41,181 bases of DNA from JASUTC01 sp035447925 (GCA_035447925.1 DAOTHY010000013.1:1-41181); one strand, 5' to 3'. Shown: positions 1-8,492, numbered from the stretch's first letter. Numbers and translations: made by a program. Notes: a model not told the origin generated them from the letters alone.

Positions 1-13
1 TTTTTAGTGTCAT
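1..13 (-). CDS. Possible 5' end of a gene running off the left edge
   Basis: On the minus strand an ATG at 13-11 is preceded by a GAGGT ribosome-binding sequence at 24-20, six bases upstream. Only the first four codons (M-T-L-K) are inside the window, so no function can be given. The signal is a start site only; A/T-rich sequence around it makes a chance match possible. Confidence 0.25.
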
Positions 14-187
14 TTTTTTACCTCATTTTTTTAAAGATTTAGATTTTCGTTTTTTTGGCCTCCAATTTTTGGTTTTTGCTGATTCTAAAATACCAAAATC
101 TTTAGCCTTTTTTCACCATTTTTATTGATCACTTTTTGGCCGTTTTAGTATATCACTTACATTATTCTATTGTATATAAAAATAACT

Positions 188-373
188 CTAAGAAATATTG
201 TATTTTGCATTATTTTCAAATATTTTTCGTTCTATAAAATATTTTATCAAGTTTTTTTCAAGAAAAACGTGGTCTTTCTCAGAATTTGAACCATAGAGTT
301 TAGAAACATACAGATTTTCATGTTCTTCACCACAATTAAAGAACTCATCATCTCTTGGTTTATTTTGTGCCAT
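188..373 (-). CDS. Small hypothetical protein, 61 aa
   Basis: The ATG at 373-371 has a perfect AGGAGG ribosome-binding site at 386-381, seven bases away, so this is very probably a translated gene. The 61-residue product is hydrophilic, with no signal peptide or membrane segment. It starts MAQNKPRDDEFFNCGEEHE and has a single Cys. It follows the 49-residue secreted-peptide gene by 20 bases and should be the second gene of the same transcript. I do not recognise the family and assign no function. The 187 bases beyond its 3' end are T-rich and contain no gene apart from the start site at the window edge. Confidence 0.6.
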   Translation of the reverse strand: MAQNKPRDDEFFNCGEEHENLYVSKLYGSNSEKDHVFLEKNLIKYFIERKIFENNAKYNIS

Positions 374-393
374 TTCTTCACCTCCTATAATAA

Positions 394-543
394 CTACAAA
401 AAGTCGCTCTCCTTTTCTACAGAAACACCTATTGTTGGAATTGGTGGGATTGAATCTGTTTTATCTCCATCATTCTCTCCACCATCCGCAAATACAAATA
501 GAGATAGAATCACCAAAATCATTAATAAAAAATACTTTTTCAT
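394..543 (-). CDS. 49-aa secreted pre-peptide
   Basis: This short gene starts at ATG 543-541 and stops at TAG 396-394. The start is preceded by a GGGGG-type ribosome-binding site (555-551). The product begins MKKYFLLMILVILSLFVFA: a Lys-Lys n-region, a long hydrophobic core and an F-A end that suits signal peptidase cleavage. About 30 residues would remain, acidic and Pro/Gly-rich, starting DGGENDGDK and ending KESDFL. A good promoter lies just upstream (584-611), and the 61-aa gene follows by 20 bases. No Cys and no GG leader is present, so a classical bacteriocin leader is not supported. A small exported peptide (signal, adhesion or waste fragment) is the limit of what can be said. Confidence 0.55.
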   Translation of the reverse strand: MKKYFLLMILVILSLFVFADGGENDGDKTDSIPPIPTIGVSVEKESDFL

Positions 544-583
544 TGCCATCCCCCTTATGTTATTTATTAAAGCTCATGATATA

Positions 584-611
584 ATTATAAAGGAATCCAT
601 ATGACTTTCAA
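584..611 (-). promoter_or_regulatory. Sigma-70-type promoter for the small-peptide operon
   Basis: Read on the minus strand: TTGAAA (-35, 611-606), a 16-base spacer, then TATAAT (-10, 589-584). The -10 lies 40 bases upstream of the ATG at 543. A 16-bp palindrome overlaps the -35. Confidence 0.6.
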
Positions 612-616
612 GTCAT
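601..616. promoter_or_regulatory. Palindrome overlapping the -35 box
   Basis: ATGACTT-TC-AAGTCAT is a perfect 7-bp inverted repeat with a two-base centre. Its position over the -35 box of the small-peptide promoter suits a repressor operator. The regulator is unknown; the split HTH gene starting at 801 is a neighbour, but no link is shown. Confidence 0.35.
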
Positions 617-800
617 TGCAGTTAACATGAAAAGGCCATAAATAAAGGGTTTTATTTTTTAGCTTTATTGTTTTTAAGACATTCGTGGTACAAAACACGA
701 TCAAGATCATTTTAAATAGACCGTTTGAGTAGAAAAGCATAAAACATCAAGAATCAGTAACAATATAAAGAAATTTAGTTTATATTAAAGGTTGGTTGCG

Positions 801-1529
801 ATGTATACAAAACATATTGTTCCAATCATTTCTTATGGAAAATATGCGAGAGTTTTCATCAATTTTCTTTCGGAGTCTTCTTATAATTCTGATATTCTGT
901 GTTATTTCAGAATTCTAAAAAAACGATGGCACTTAAAGTCGGAAGAGTTGTTGACTGAAATTGATTCAGCTTTGGAAATGTGTCAAAATCAAGGCATTTA
1001 TTATCTGTTGTTGTCAAATAAATTAGAGGTATTAAGAGCTTTAGACCGTGCGTTATTAACACAGCAAGTCTATGAAATACTAAAAAAGGAATACCACAAA
1101 ATTCCTATACCCTATCGGGTAATCATTGGTCAATCCTTGGATATGACAACATCTTCTTATACTCAAAATAACTTAACAAAATTCCGAAGCTGGAGTGACC
1201 TGCATAGGGAAGATGAGGTAGATATCGCAGTTTCTTTAAAGGCAAAGGCGAGGGCATTTTTAAAACGGGGTGAAGTAAAAAGGGCTTCAAAGATATTTCT
1301 TGAAGCATCCGAACATGCTTCAAAATATCCTCACCCTACTTCTATCGTTTCTGGATTCAACAACGCCAGCTGGTATCTGAGAAAAGAGGATTTGGAAACA
1401 TCTTATCAAATTGCCAAACAGCTTGCCTGGCATTGTGGTTATTGGTTTGATGATCCGGTTGTTTTGATGAACTATCTTGATACCATTCTTGTTATTGCCG
1501 TGATGGCAAAGGCTTACAAGTTTTTTTAA
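801..1529 (+). CDS. N-terminal half of a split helical/HTH regulator
   Basis: ATG 801 has AAAGG at 787-791 as ribosome-binding site, nine bases upstream, and is preferred over a TTG at 792. The product (242 aa) is rich in helix-forming residues, with TPR-like stretches (for example EASEHASKYPHPTSIVSGFNN near residues 180-200). It ends abruptly at a TAA directly after a run of seven T (1521-1527). Reading on in the -1 frame gives K-F-L-S-T-A-E and joins the 1541-2476 reading frame without a stop. One extra T would restore a single 558-residue protein. This is therefore most likely the front part of one gene that has decayed, has a sequencing error, or is expressed by slippage. TPR-type sensory role is an inference. 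Confidence 0.5.
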   Translation: MYTKHIVPIISYGKYARVFINFLSESSYNSDILCYFRILKKRWHLKSEELLTEIDSALEMCQNQGIYYLLLSNKLEVLRALDRALLTQQVYEILKKEYHKIPIPYRVIIGQSLDMTTSSYTQNNLTKFRSWSDLHREDEVDIAVSLKAKARAFLKRGEVKRASKIFLEASEHASKYPHPTSIVSGFNNASWYLRKEDLETSYQIAKQLAWHCGYWFDDPVVLMNYLDTILVIAVMAKAYKFF

Positions 1530-1540
1530 GTACAGCAGAG

Positions 1541-2476
1541 ATGCTCTGTAATTATTATAAAAAGTTGCGGATAATTGAACCGGCATGCAAAAAAGAATAT
1601 CATGATAGTATACAACTGGCAAAAAAACATTTTAAGATTGCATTTAACAAAGGAAACAGAACGGATGAGGTTGCCAACAGAAAAGGTCTACAAACTTTTC
1701 TTAATGAGCAGATTAAAATTCCCAGACGTTTTTCCAGAATTCATGGACTTTCGCACACCTCTTTGTACAGAATTTTAAATGGGGATATGAAATTTGTCAA
1801 AGTTGAAACACTCAAAGGTATTTTTACTGCTCTTAATGTTACTTTTTCCTTCAAAAACCCAAAGGTTGTCAACCATATTCTTTCACTTATGAATGAAAAA
1901 GATTACTTCCAAAACCATTGGCAAAGGATTAACCGGTTTTCTGCCTTTAAAGTAAAATCCCTCTTTCTGAAGTCTTTTATGACAAACGTTGTTCTCAATG
2001 AGATTAATCTTTCAGAATGGTTTGATTTGACAGATTCAGATCGAAAAAAACTTAATGAATTCATCAGAAAGGATGTGGCAAGAATTGCCTTTTTCAATCG
2101 AGCCTTTCAACTTGCATTTGATGATGACACCATACATCCATTTTATAAAGCCCGATATACTCTTGTCAATCAACTCTTCTCTGAAATGGGAGCCATGCGC
2201 CATATCACACTGTTGATGAGGCTTTACTCTTCTATTAAATCTGCTGAGAAACTCGAACAACTCAACGTTTATTTCAGGCAGTACGTTCGCTATTCAACCA
2301 CTCCCTGGCGTTTTGATGTTGAAGATGTGCTCAGCGAGCGGTTTTCTGATCCCAATTATGCAAAGATCAGCCGTTTTTGTAAAAAGATTAATATTTCCGA
2401 GATGTTTGGATATTTATGCACCTGGGAGTTTGAGGAGGAAGAAAGAAAGTCTTTTTTAAAGATGTTTTTATCCTGA
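1541..2476 (+). CDS. C-terminal half of the split regulator, with XRE-like HTH
   Basis: This 311-codon frame continues the gene that stops at 1529. Its first ATG (1541) has no ribosome-binding site, and the in-frame sequence upstream extends back to the T7 run at 1521-1527. Residues about 50-95 form an XRE-like helix-turn-helix (GLSHTSLYRILNG, then VETLKGIFTALNV). The remainder is helical with many aromatic and basic residues and no catalytic motif. An HTH in the middle of a long helical protein suggests a DNA-binding regulator with N- and C-terminal sensing or dimerisation parts. No clear terminator follows. If the frameshift is real, a separately translated C-terminal half would still keep the DNA-binding domain. 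Confidence 0.5.
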   Translation: MLCNYYKKLRIIEPACKKEYHDSIQLAKKHFKIAFNKGNRTDEVANRKGLQTFLNEQIKIPRRFSRIHGLSHTSLYRILNGDMKFVKVETLKGIFTALNVTFSFKNPKVVNHILSLMNEKDYFQNHWQRINRFSAFKVKSLFLKSFMTNVVLNEINLSEWFDLTDSDRKKLNEFIRKDVARIAFFNRAFQLAFDDDTIHPFYKARYTLVNQLFSEMGAMRHITLLMRLYSSIKSAEKLEQLNVYFRQYVRYSTTPWRFDVEDVLSERFSDPNYAKISRFCKKINISEMFGYLCTWEFEEEERKSFLKMFLS

Positions 2477-2825
2477 GTTTTCTACCGAGATTAGATAACT
2501 GTTATTACTTCTCCAATCTACGAATTCTGTTTCTCAACAGACGTATACATACGACTGAAAAATGAACTCTTTTAAGTTTTACCAGAACAAATAGGCGGAT
2601 CAGCTGGAATTTGTTATACCAGAAACAAAACCATACTCATCATATCAAATTGCAGTATATTTCGTTATCCGGTGAACCTACACAGGCAAAAACGTTTTTA
2701 AGTCATGGGTCAAAAGATTATGGGGATAAGCTCTTATACGAGATATCAAAACAGCAGGAACGGAGGTTTTTGATGTTTATCTGAATGCTATTGGTTTTTT
2801 TAAAAACACATAAAAGTCAAAATAA
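2477..2825. other. 349-base stretch with no supported gene
   Basis: No start with a ribosome-binding site was found on either strand. A short open stretch in one plus frame ends at TGA 2782-2784, containing LSGEPTQAKTF and YEISKQQERRF. It has no start codon and could be a gene remnant, but it is too short to identify. Confidence 0.4.
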
Positions 2826-3062
2826 TTATGCTGCTTTTGATTTATCATACAAAAATTCCGGATCCAGATCTGCCTGATTGCACCATTCAATACTGTCAAA
2901 ACTAACTCTCACACTTCGAAATTTCTTTTCATCTTTTAATTCACTAAAAATGCCCTTATCTAAATAGGGTTTCATATCAAATATCTTTTTTTCATTATTT
3001 TCAAATGTCAAAAGCAATTGATAATTCTCTAATGGTTTAACATCAATGATTGCTAAATACAT
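2826..3062 (-). CDS. DUF2442 domain protein
   Basis: The 78-residue product matches the DUF2442 pattern: a short beta-rich protein starting MYLAIIDVKPLENYQLLLTF, then N-E-K-K-I-F-D-M-K-P-Y-L and, near the end, D-L-D-P-E-F-L-Y. The second ATG (3062) is chosen over 3065 because the GAGGTG ribosome-binding site (3073-3068) is then five bases away instead of two. It lies 10 bases downstream of the DUF4160 gene, and its ribosome-binding site overlaps that gene's stop codon, so the two are translationally linked. DUF2442 and DUF4160 are frequently adjacent and have been proposed as toxin-antitoxin-like pairs. The biochemical role is not established. Confidence 0.8.
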   Translation of the reverse strand: MYLAIIDVKPLENYQLLLTFENNEKKIFDMKPYLDKGIFSELKDEKKFRSVRVSFDSIEWCNQADLDPEFLYDKSKAA

Positions 3063-3072
3063 CATTTCACCT

Positions 3073-3339
3073 CTATTTCAACGGTTCAATTTTAAAAGGA
3101 AGTTCACCATTCATAGCTAATACCCAATCTGCTAACAGTTCCTCTTGCCGAAGTTCTGCCCACGCCAAAACAAGTTTTTTCTGTTTATTCGGTAAATAAC
3201 CTTCTTTGATTTCACAAGTTTTGATATCAATAATTGCCCTATGTTCACCATAATAAGCATGAAAATGCGGAGGATTATGTTCTTCAGGTGCACAAAACAT
3301 TCTAATAATTATCCCATAAAACATACTAATTGTTGGCAT
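3073..3339 (-). CDS. DUF4160 domain protein
   Basis: The 88-residue product has the hallmarks of DUF4160: MPTISMFYGIIIRMF, then the conserved H-N-P-P-H-F-H-A-Y-Y-G-E-H segment (residues about 21-33), A-I-I-D-I and W-A-E-L-R-Q-E-E-L-L-A-D-W. AAGGAAG at 3353-3347 is the ribosome-binding site. It is the first gene of a two-gene unit with DUF2442. An extended -10 promoter (3386-3394) lies about 50 bases upstream. The pair is typical of mobile, defence-type gene pairs. Function is unproven and no catalytic mechanism can be read from the sequence. Confidence 0.85.
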   Translation of the reverse strand: MPTISMFYGIIIRMFCAPEEHNPPHFHAYYGEHRAIIDIKTCEIKEGYLPNKQKKLVLAWAELRQEELLADWVLAMNGELPFKIEPLK

Positions 3340-3385
3340 TTAGACAATCTTCCTTTCAGCTAAAATCTTGATTTTGAGCAGTTAA

Positions 3386-3394
3386 ATTATATCA
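3386..3394 (-). promoter_or_regulatory. Extended -10 promoter of the DUF4160-DUF2442 pair
   Basis: On the minus strand TGATATAAT stands 46 bases upstream of the DUF4160 ATG. The same nine-base motif precedes genes at 21392, 31579 and 40379. No good -35 box is at 17-base spacing, which is acceptable for extended -10 promoters. Confidence 0.45.
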
Positions 3395-3535
3395 TATCAC
3401 TAACGCTCAACTTATCTCTGCTGTTTGTTGTACTTCTATTTTATTGGAAACAAGAAAACCTTGTCACTGAATATTAGTGAGAAGGATTTTTCACAATAAT
3501 CCATATCCCTTATGCTTAACTTTTTAATGCTCCTC

Positions 3536-3733
3536 CTAATCTTCAAAAACGAATCCCTGCACAATATCTTTGAACAACAGGGTCGGGAAAATAATAGATT
3601 TTTTTCTTTTGTCATACTCTGCATCAATAATACTGTGCTTTTGAAGAGAATTTAGAATATTACTAAGGGTTGAATCATAAATACCGCCATAATTGGCTTT
3701 TATAAATTTTTTAATCAGAGAAAAGCGATTCAT
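3536..3733 (-). pseudogene. Possible winged-helix fragment
   Basis: A 65-codon frame starts MNRFSLIKKFIKANYGG and ends FKDIVQGFVFED. Its helical pattern, with D-S-T-L-S-N-I-L-N-S-L-Q-K-H-S-I-I, resembles the recognition-helix region of winged HTH domains found at the end of some archaeal-type AAA ATPases. There is no ribosome-binding site before the ATG, and the frame is closed upstream by TGA within about 15 codons. It is best read as a fragment of a larger lost gene, or as chance. The adjoining sequence (3734-3905) holds nothing else that I can support. Confidence 0.25.
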
Positions 3734-3905
3734 GTTAAGCGTTATGGCATTTGAGCAATTGAAGGAACTTCATATTCTATATTTTAGCATATAAAGTTGT
3801 TTATCCATAGCCTTTGTATCTATTTTCTGAATAGAAAACCCATAGAGTAATAGTTGCTGTTATAGAGTAAACAGTTCTGACTATGGTTTGTTTATCAGAA
3901 AATCA

Positions 3906-4931
3906 TCACCCCACCATCTTCAGATAATTCCCGTGAGACCAGAGCAAAGGGACTGCTATTTCTCCCCATTTTTGGACCCATTTTTCATAATAGTCTTCAA
4001 ATAAAAGGTGTTCTTTGACTTGCTCAGGGAGTTCTTGCTTGTGTGTCGCCTGTCTTTCGATCCAGTCTTTGATCTGTTTGTGTTTTTCCGTTTGATCGGT
4101 TTGCCGATAGTAGTCTCCCAGATTTGCAGACAGGAGTATCCAGCTGCCACCACCGTAATAGGAGTCTTTTAGATACCGCTTAACGCCACCGTTGAAATTG
4201 AGGTCATGTTCGATTTGTTGGATGGTTTTTTTGATAAGGGGGTGTTCTTTGTCCCAGAGCTTAAAGGGGCAAATCGCCCATATAAGGCTGGCATCTACCC
4301 CGTCATTCAATGTTGATTTGATGAGTCGTCCATCTTTGGTGTGTTTTTGTTCAATATAACGGTAAACTTGTTCCCAAGCAGTTTTCTTTTGCAAAAGCTC
4401 TTCAGCGGCTTTTAATCCGGCCGCTACTGATATCAACGTGGAGGTGTGAACGGCTGATTTTTCCTCTTCCCAGGCATCATAACAGGGGAGCTGCCATAAT
4501 TTTTCCAGGTATTCGGTGATATATTGAATGGGTTGAACCTTGAAGGGAAACCCCGCTTTTTTGGAATACGCATTCAACGCCCACAAATACGTGCCATATC
4601 CGTCAATTTGAGCATTTTCCCAGTTATCATTGTTCAGCTTGCCATCCAATCGATAACGAGTGGGCAGGTAATCTTCAATGCTAATCGCTTCAGTTTTTTT
4701 GGACAGGGTTGTGATAATCTTCTCCGAATATCTTTCAAGCACCCCTTCTACCCATTGAAAATACCGATAAGCGGATTCTCTTTCACCGGTATAAAGCATG
4801 GCTTCGGCAATAAAGGAGCTGTCTCTTAACCAGCTGAATCCGTATTGAGAAAAGTTGGGACTGGCAATATAGGCACCGCTTTCATGTTGATTATCTTTAA
4901 TGATCTTAATTGAGCTTTCGACGAGATCCAT
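3906..4931 (-). CDS. GH15-type glucoamylase-like glucosidase
   Basis: The 341-residue product is an (alpha/alpha)6-barrel glycoside hydrolase of the glucoamylase group (GH15/COG3387). These release glucose from alpha-glucan ends by inversion. Visible motifs are G-F-S-W-L-R-D-S-S-F near residue 32, Y-D-A-W-E-E (putative acid Glu) and L-P-E-Q-V (putative base Glu) near residue 300, and the end motif P-L-L-W-S-H. The N-terminal beta-sandwich domain usual in bacterial glucoamylases of 600 or more residues is missing, so this is a catalytic-barrel-only form. There is no signal peptide, so it acts in the cytoplasm. ATG 4931 follows AAGGAAG by two to four bases; an upstream in-frame ATG at 4988 would overlap GH31. 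It is the last gene of the sugar operon. Confidence 0.8.
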   Translation of the reverse strand: MDLVESSIKIIKDNQHESGAYIASPNFSQYGFSWLRDSSFIAEAMLYTGERESAYRYFQWVEGVLERYSEKIITTLSKKTEAISIEDYLPTRYRLDGKLNNDNWENAQIDGYGTYLWALNAYSKKAGFPFKVQPIQYITEYLEKLWQLPCYDAWEEEKSAVHTSTLISVAAGLKAAEELLQKKTAWEQVYRYIEQKHTKDGRLIKSTLNDGVDASLIWAICPFKLWDKEHPLIKKTIQQIEHDLNFNGGVKRYLKDSYYGGGSWILLSANLGDYYRQTDQTEKHKQIKDWIERQATHKQELPEQVKEHLLFEDYYEKWVQKWGEIAVPLLWSHGNYLKMVG

Positions 4932-4950
4932 ATTCTTCCTTTCCTGAGCC

Positions 4951-7272
4951 TTAGATTTTTTCCCAGTTGATGTCAATAATACCGTCACTGGAAGAATGGG
5001 TGATATAACCCAACCATTTTATTTTAGCATTTCCATAATCTTGAAAGTGTGATGCCTTTTCTTTGGGGGCAAAGATGATGGCCCCTGTCTCTTCCAAACC
5101 CCACTTTGGGGTAAACAAATCTTTGCTTTCATCCACGTTCACTTCGATTATGGCATTTTCCCTTACAAAAACCAGCGGGTATTTGTCCATCGTGTAGGTT
5201 AATGGTTCATTTCCTTGCACCTTTTCTCCGGTCCAGAGGTTGATCCACCCTCCTGCAGGGAGTTCAACGGACAGGACCGTTTTTTTATCGGAAAGATTTG
5301 GAAAGACGATCATATCCCGTCCGAAATAATAACATAATTGTGAATCGGTTTGCTTTTCAAAAACGGGTGTCGTTAATGGCACACCCTTTTCAGCGGCATA
5401 GACGGCCTCTTTATAAATATATGGCAATAGTGACATTCTTAATGACACAACTCGCCTGTAAATATTAATGATCTCAGGGTCTTTATAAACCTCAGCCATA
5501 TTCCACGGAGAGCGCTCTGCCGATGGAACGGGATCGCCCGGATCTTCGGAATGGAATTGGAAGATGGGCACAAAGATAGAATTCCAAAGGGCCGTTAGAT
5601 AAAGGTTCTTTGAGGGTAGTTCGCCACTGAATCCGGCAATATCCCAACCCCAAAACGGATTACCCGAAACAGAAACATTCATGCCGGCAACAAAATTATC
5701 ACGCATAGCTTTGTAATCGGAATCTTCATCACCTACCCAGAAGATACTTGATTGTGGAGAACGGCTGTATCCTGCCCGGCTGAAAAGAAGGCTGTCTTCA
5801 CCTACCAGCTCTTTGGCCGCACTAAAATAGGCTTCTGGGTAAAGATTACGCATCTTGGCAGCAGATTCATGATTGCCCACCATGGTGTCTCTTCCCCAAA
5901 GATGTTCGCCACCATCGGTCTTTAACCCGGCAATACCGATTTCTTCAAACAAATATTTCCGTTTGGACTGCCACCAACGCTTGGCCCCCTCTTTGAAGAA
6001 ATCGACAACGTAACTGTGCTCAAACCATTTGTTTTTGGGTATTTTATATGGACTGCCATCTTTGTTTAAAGCGACGAGTTTTTCTTGTGTCATATATTGC
6101 TTATCATTTTCATGTTGTTGTTTGATACTTTCCGGAGAGTTTAAAACCGGAATTTGCCACAACACCATCCTGATTCCCTTTTTACCATAATCATCCACCA
6201 TTTTCTTGGGATCCGGCCAGGGATCCTTGAAAGTGAAATCCTTCAGTGTTAAGGCTTCATTTCCTTCCACGGGCTCATACTCTGCTCCGTTGAAGATGTA
6301 GAAACTTTGTTCATCTGACCACGCTTCAATTACCGCCACCGTAGAAGGCAGATTCAATTCGGTGACTTTTTTAAGGACTTCCTCCATTTTCTTTTGTGAA
6401 TTCCACTGGTTGGCCGATAGCCAGGGGCCAAAAGCCCATTTTGGCGGTAATGTGGGTTTTGAAATCTTGTACATTTTATTGATCAATTCAACGGGTTTTT
6501 CGCCTTCCCAATAATGGACTTGTAAATCCCGGACGGGTAAATCCCTTGAAAAGACTTGAATATGCAATTCGTCTTCAATCAGGGTATATTGGGTCATATA
6601 ACCTGTATCAACGAATAAGCCAAAGCCCTTATCGGAAAAGATGAAGGGTACCGGGGCATATCCCTTTTTCTTTTGGACTTTCCATTGATCATACACAAAC
6701 GCATAATAGTCCTCGTTTTTGAGTGCCAACGAATCATAGTGCTCACCAAGGCCAAAGAATTTTTCTCCCGGTTTTCTTTCAATCACAAAGGTCATATCAT
6801 AATAATCTTTACCATCTGTTAATGCGTTGATCGTTTTGATTCTATCATTTTTATAGTTTTTCTGATTATCTGCATTGAATGACAACACGTCTTCATTCTT
6901 TTCAAATTTGTTTTCAATATTTGTCCATTCTTTTGTTGTACATTCATACCAGTCCGAATATTCAGCCGTATGCAAGCCTCTCCCAAATCCAAATCTATAC
7001 GCTACGACGGTTCCAGCAGAAGGGGCAACAAATTGTGCCTGCCACAGGGGTTGTTCCGGCACATTTCTCCTACATTCGGAACGAATCACTCTGACCTTCC
7101 CGTTATTTTCTTTCAGTTCCACCCAGCTTCTTTGTCCCAAAACGCCACGATCGGTTGCGTAATTGAGAATGACCTTTTCTCCTGCTATCGGTATAAAAGG
7201 ATCCCTTTCGTATTTATATTCACCGTCATATGGATTTTGTGTACCATACGGCAAATGGATAAAATGTGTCAT
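4951..7272 (-). CDS. GH31 alpha-glucosidase / alpha-xylosidase
   Basis: The 773-residue product is a retaining GH31 enzyme. The nucleophile Asp is in L-K-T-D-G-G-E-H (about residue 453) and the acid/base Asp is in F-W-V-G-D-E-D-S-D (about 515). Other family marks are K-F-F-G-L-G-E-H near 173 and P-P-K-W-A-F-G-P-W-L near 275. Residues 1-125 form an additional N-terminal beta domain. The KTD-G-E form is seen in alpha-xylosidases and some bacterial alpha-glucosidases, so substrate is open. It has no signal peptide. ATG 7272 is preferred because GGGGTGAGG precedes it; the ATG at 7287 lies inside that ribosome-binding region. It is 17 bases after the ROK gene and 19 bases before GH15, consistent with stepwise cytoplasmic breakdown of an imported oligosaccharide. 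Confidence 0.9.
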   Translation of the reverse strand: MTHFIHLPYGTQNPYDGEYKYERDPFIPIAGEKVILNYATDRGVLGQRSWVELKENNGKVRVIRSECRRNVPEQPLWQAQFVAPSAGTVVAYRFGFGRGLHTAEYSDWYECTTKEWTNIENKFEKNEDVLSFNADNQKNYKNDRIKTINALTDGKDYYDMTFVIERKPGEKFFGLGEHYDSLALKNEDYYAFVYDQWKVQKKKGYAPVPFIFSDKGFGLFVDTGYMTQYTLIEDELHIQVFSRDLPVRDLQVHYWEGEKPVELINKMYKISKPTLPPKWAFGPWLSANQWNSQKKMEEVLKKVTELNLPSTVAVIEAWSDEQSFYIFNGAEYEPVEGNEALTLKDFTFKDPWPDPKKMVDDYGKKGIRMVLWQIPVLNSPESIKQQHENDKQYMTQEKLVALNKDGSPYKIPKNKWFEHSYVVDFFKEGAKRWWQSKRKYLFEEIGIAGLKTDGGEHLWGRDTMVGNHESAAKMRNLYPEAYFSAAKELVGEDSLLFSRAGYSRSPQSSIFWVGDEDSDYKAMRDNFVAGMNVSVSGNPFWGWDIAGFSGELPSKNLYLTALWNSIFVPIFQFHSEDPGDPVPSAERSPWNMAEVYKDPEIINIYRRVVSLRMSLLPYIYKEAVYAAEKGVPLTTPVFEKQTDSQLCYYFGRDMIVFPNLSDKKTVLSVELPAGGWINLWTGEKVQGNEPLTYTMDKYPLVFVRENAIIEVNVDESKDLFTPKWGLEETGAIIFAPKEKASHFQDYGNAKIKWLGYITHSSSDGIIDINWEKI

Positions 7273-7289
7273 AACCTCACCCCTCAATG

Positions 7290-8492
7290 TTATGAATGGT
7301 TGATGTTGGAAATAAACATGTTTCTATCGATCACTTTGTAAATACAGCCCAATGTCCATGCATTTTCACCAATCTGGTCTTTGTCAAACACCAGATTGTC
7401 GCATAATCCATTGAAACAATTCTTTTTTGAAAAATCTACAGCATGTTGGTAAAAACACTCTGAAAATTCCATGGCTTCTCCCCCGATGAGAAAATAATCG
7501 GGTCTGAAAATATTAATGATATCTTTTAAAGCAATCCCCACCAACATAGCATATTCCTTGAATACAACATTCGCTGCCTGTCGATCCGTTTCCAAGGCAA
7601 GTTTCAGAAAATCGATCTCTGCACTTTCTTCATCCGTCATGGTTTGAAAAGCCCTTTTTAGTTTAGCGGAAGTGGTTGCCAAGTTGATTTTTTCTGCCAA
7701 AGCTTTAAAAGAGGCTTCCGCTTCAAGGCATCCCTTACTGCCGCAATTGCATTTGATACCCTCTTCTCTGACGGTGATATGTCCGAATTCCGTCACCGCA
7801 CCATATGTTGATAACAGTGTTCCCTTTAGGATAACCGACCCACCGATTCCCACACCCAGAGTCAAGAAAGCAGCGTTTTTGTATCGATAGGCTTCCCCTT
7901 TCCACATTTGAGCCAACGCAAAGGAGTCCACATCGTTTAATAGTTGGACATCAACGGCAAATGCCTTTTTGAGAGAATCGGCAAGTTTGACATTCTGCCA
8001 TTGTAATAAGTAGGAATTAATGACCGTACCATTGATGGAATCCACCACACCGGATACCGCCACACCAATCCCGAGAATTTCCATGTCGTATTCCTTTTTC
8101 CATAATTGCCATCGTTTTTTCAACTCATCGATGATCAATGGGGTGGAAATCTCTTCATAGGCCTTTTGCTCCACGGATTTCACATTCCCATTCAAATCCG
8201 TCAGCATGAAATTGATATACCGATAACCAATTTTGATGCCGATGACATACATGTAATCAGGATTAATCGCCAGAAGGATGGGCTTTCTTCCTCCCGTTGA
8301 AACGGCATTACCGATTTCTTTAATCTTGTTTTGTTCTTTCAGTTCGGCCACAAGATTGGTGACAGTTGCCGGACTTAATTGGGTTTTTTTCGCCAATGAA
8401 GCTCGGTCTGTGCCATCAGAATAATAAATCTCTTTCAACAAAAGTTTTAAATTAATATCTTTCATTACTTCTTTTGTTGCTTTCTTAGCCAC
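7290..8492 (-). CDS. ROK-family transcriptional repressor
   Basis: The 400-residue product has an N-terminal winged HTH (about residues 25-60, A-S-L-A-K-K-T-Q-L-S-P-A-T-V-T-N-L) and a ROK sugar-binding domain. In the latter, G-V-G-I-G-G-S-V-I is the phosphate loop and C-N-C-G-S-K-G-C-L-E is the zinc-binding signature. ROK regulators with this layout (XylR/NagC type) release DNA on binding a sugar. It starts at GTG 8492, seven bases after a perfect AGGAGG. It sits inside the sugar operon, between the binding-protein and hydrolase genes, so it probably controls the promoter at 11583-11611. A strong stem-loop (8528-8551) lies just upstream and may lower its expression relative to the binding protein. 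Confidence 0.9.
   Translation of the reverse strand: MAKKATKEVMKDINLKLLLKEIYYSDGTDRASLAKKTQLSPATVTNLVAELKEQNKIKEIGNAVSTGGRKPILLAINPDYMYVIGIKIGYRYINFMLTDLNGNVKSVEQKAYEEISTPLIIDELKKRWQLWKKEYDMEILGIGVAVSGVVDSINGTVINSYLLQWQNVKLADSLKKAFAVDVQLLNDVDSFALAQMWKGEAYRYKNAAFLTLGVGIGGSVILKGTLLSTYGAVTEFGHITVREEGIKCNCGSKGCLEAEASFKALAEKINLATTSAKLKRAFQTMTDEESAEIDFLKLALETDRQAANVVFKEYAMLVGIALKDIINIFRPDYFLIGGEAMEFSECFYQHAVDFSKKNCFNGLCDNLVFDKDQIGENAWTLGCIYKVIDRNMFISNINHS

Noticed and set aside
320..604. A 94-codon plus-strand open frame.
   Set aside because: It lies opposite the two small minus-strand genes, which have ribosome-binding sites and a promoter; it has none.
641..669. AATAAAG...CTTTATT as a hairpin terminator upstream of the split regulator.
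   Set aside because: A 7-bp, all but one A/T stem with a 15-base loop is too weak to support.
3906..3960. Apparent loss of the GH15 catalytic base, because the C-terminal motif reads W-S-H-G-N instead of W-S-H-A-E.
   Set aside because: In glucoamylases the base Glu is in an upstream E-Q motif; here L-P-E-Q-V is present, so the catalytic pair looks complete.
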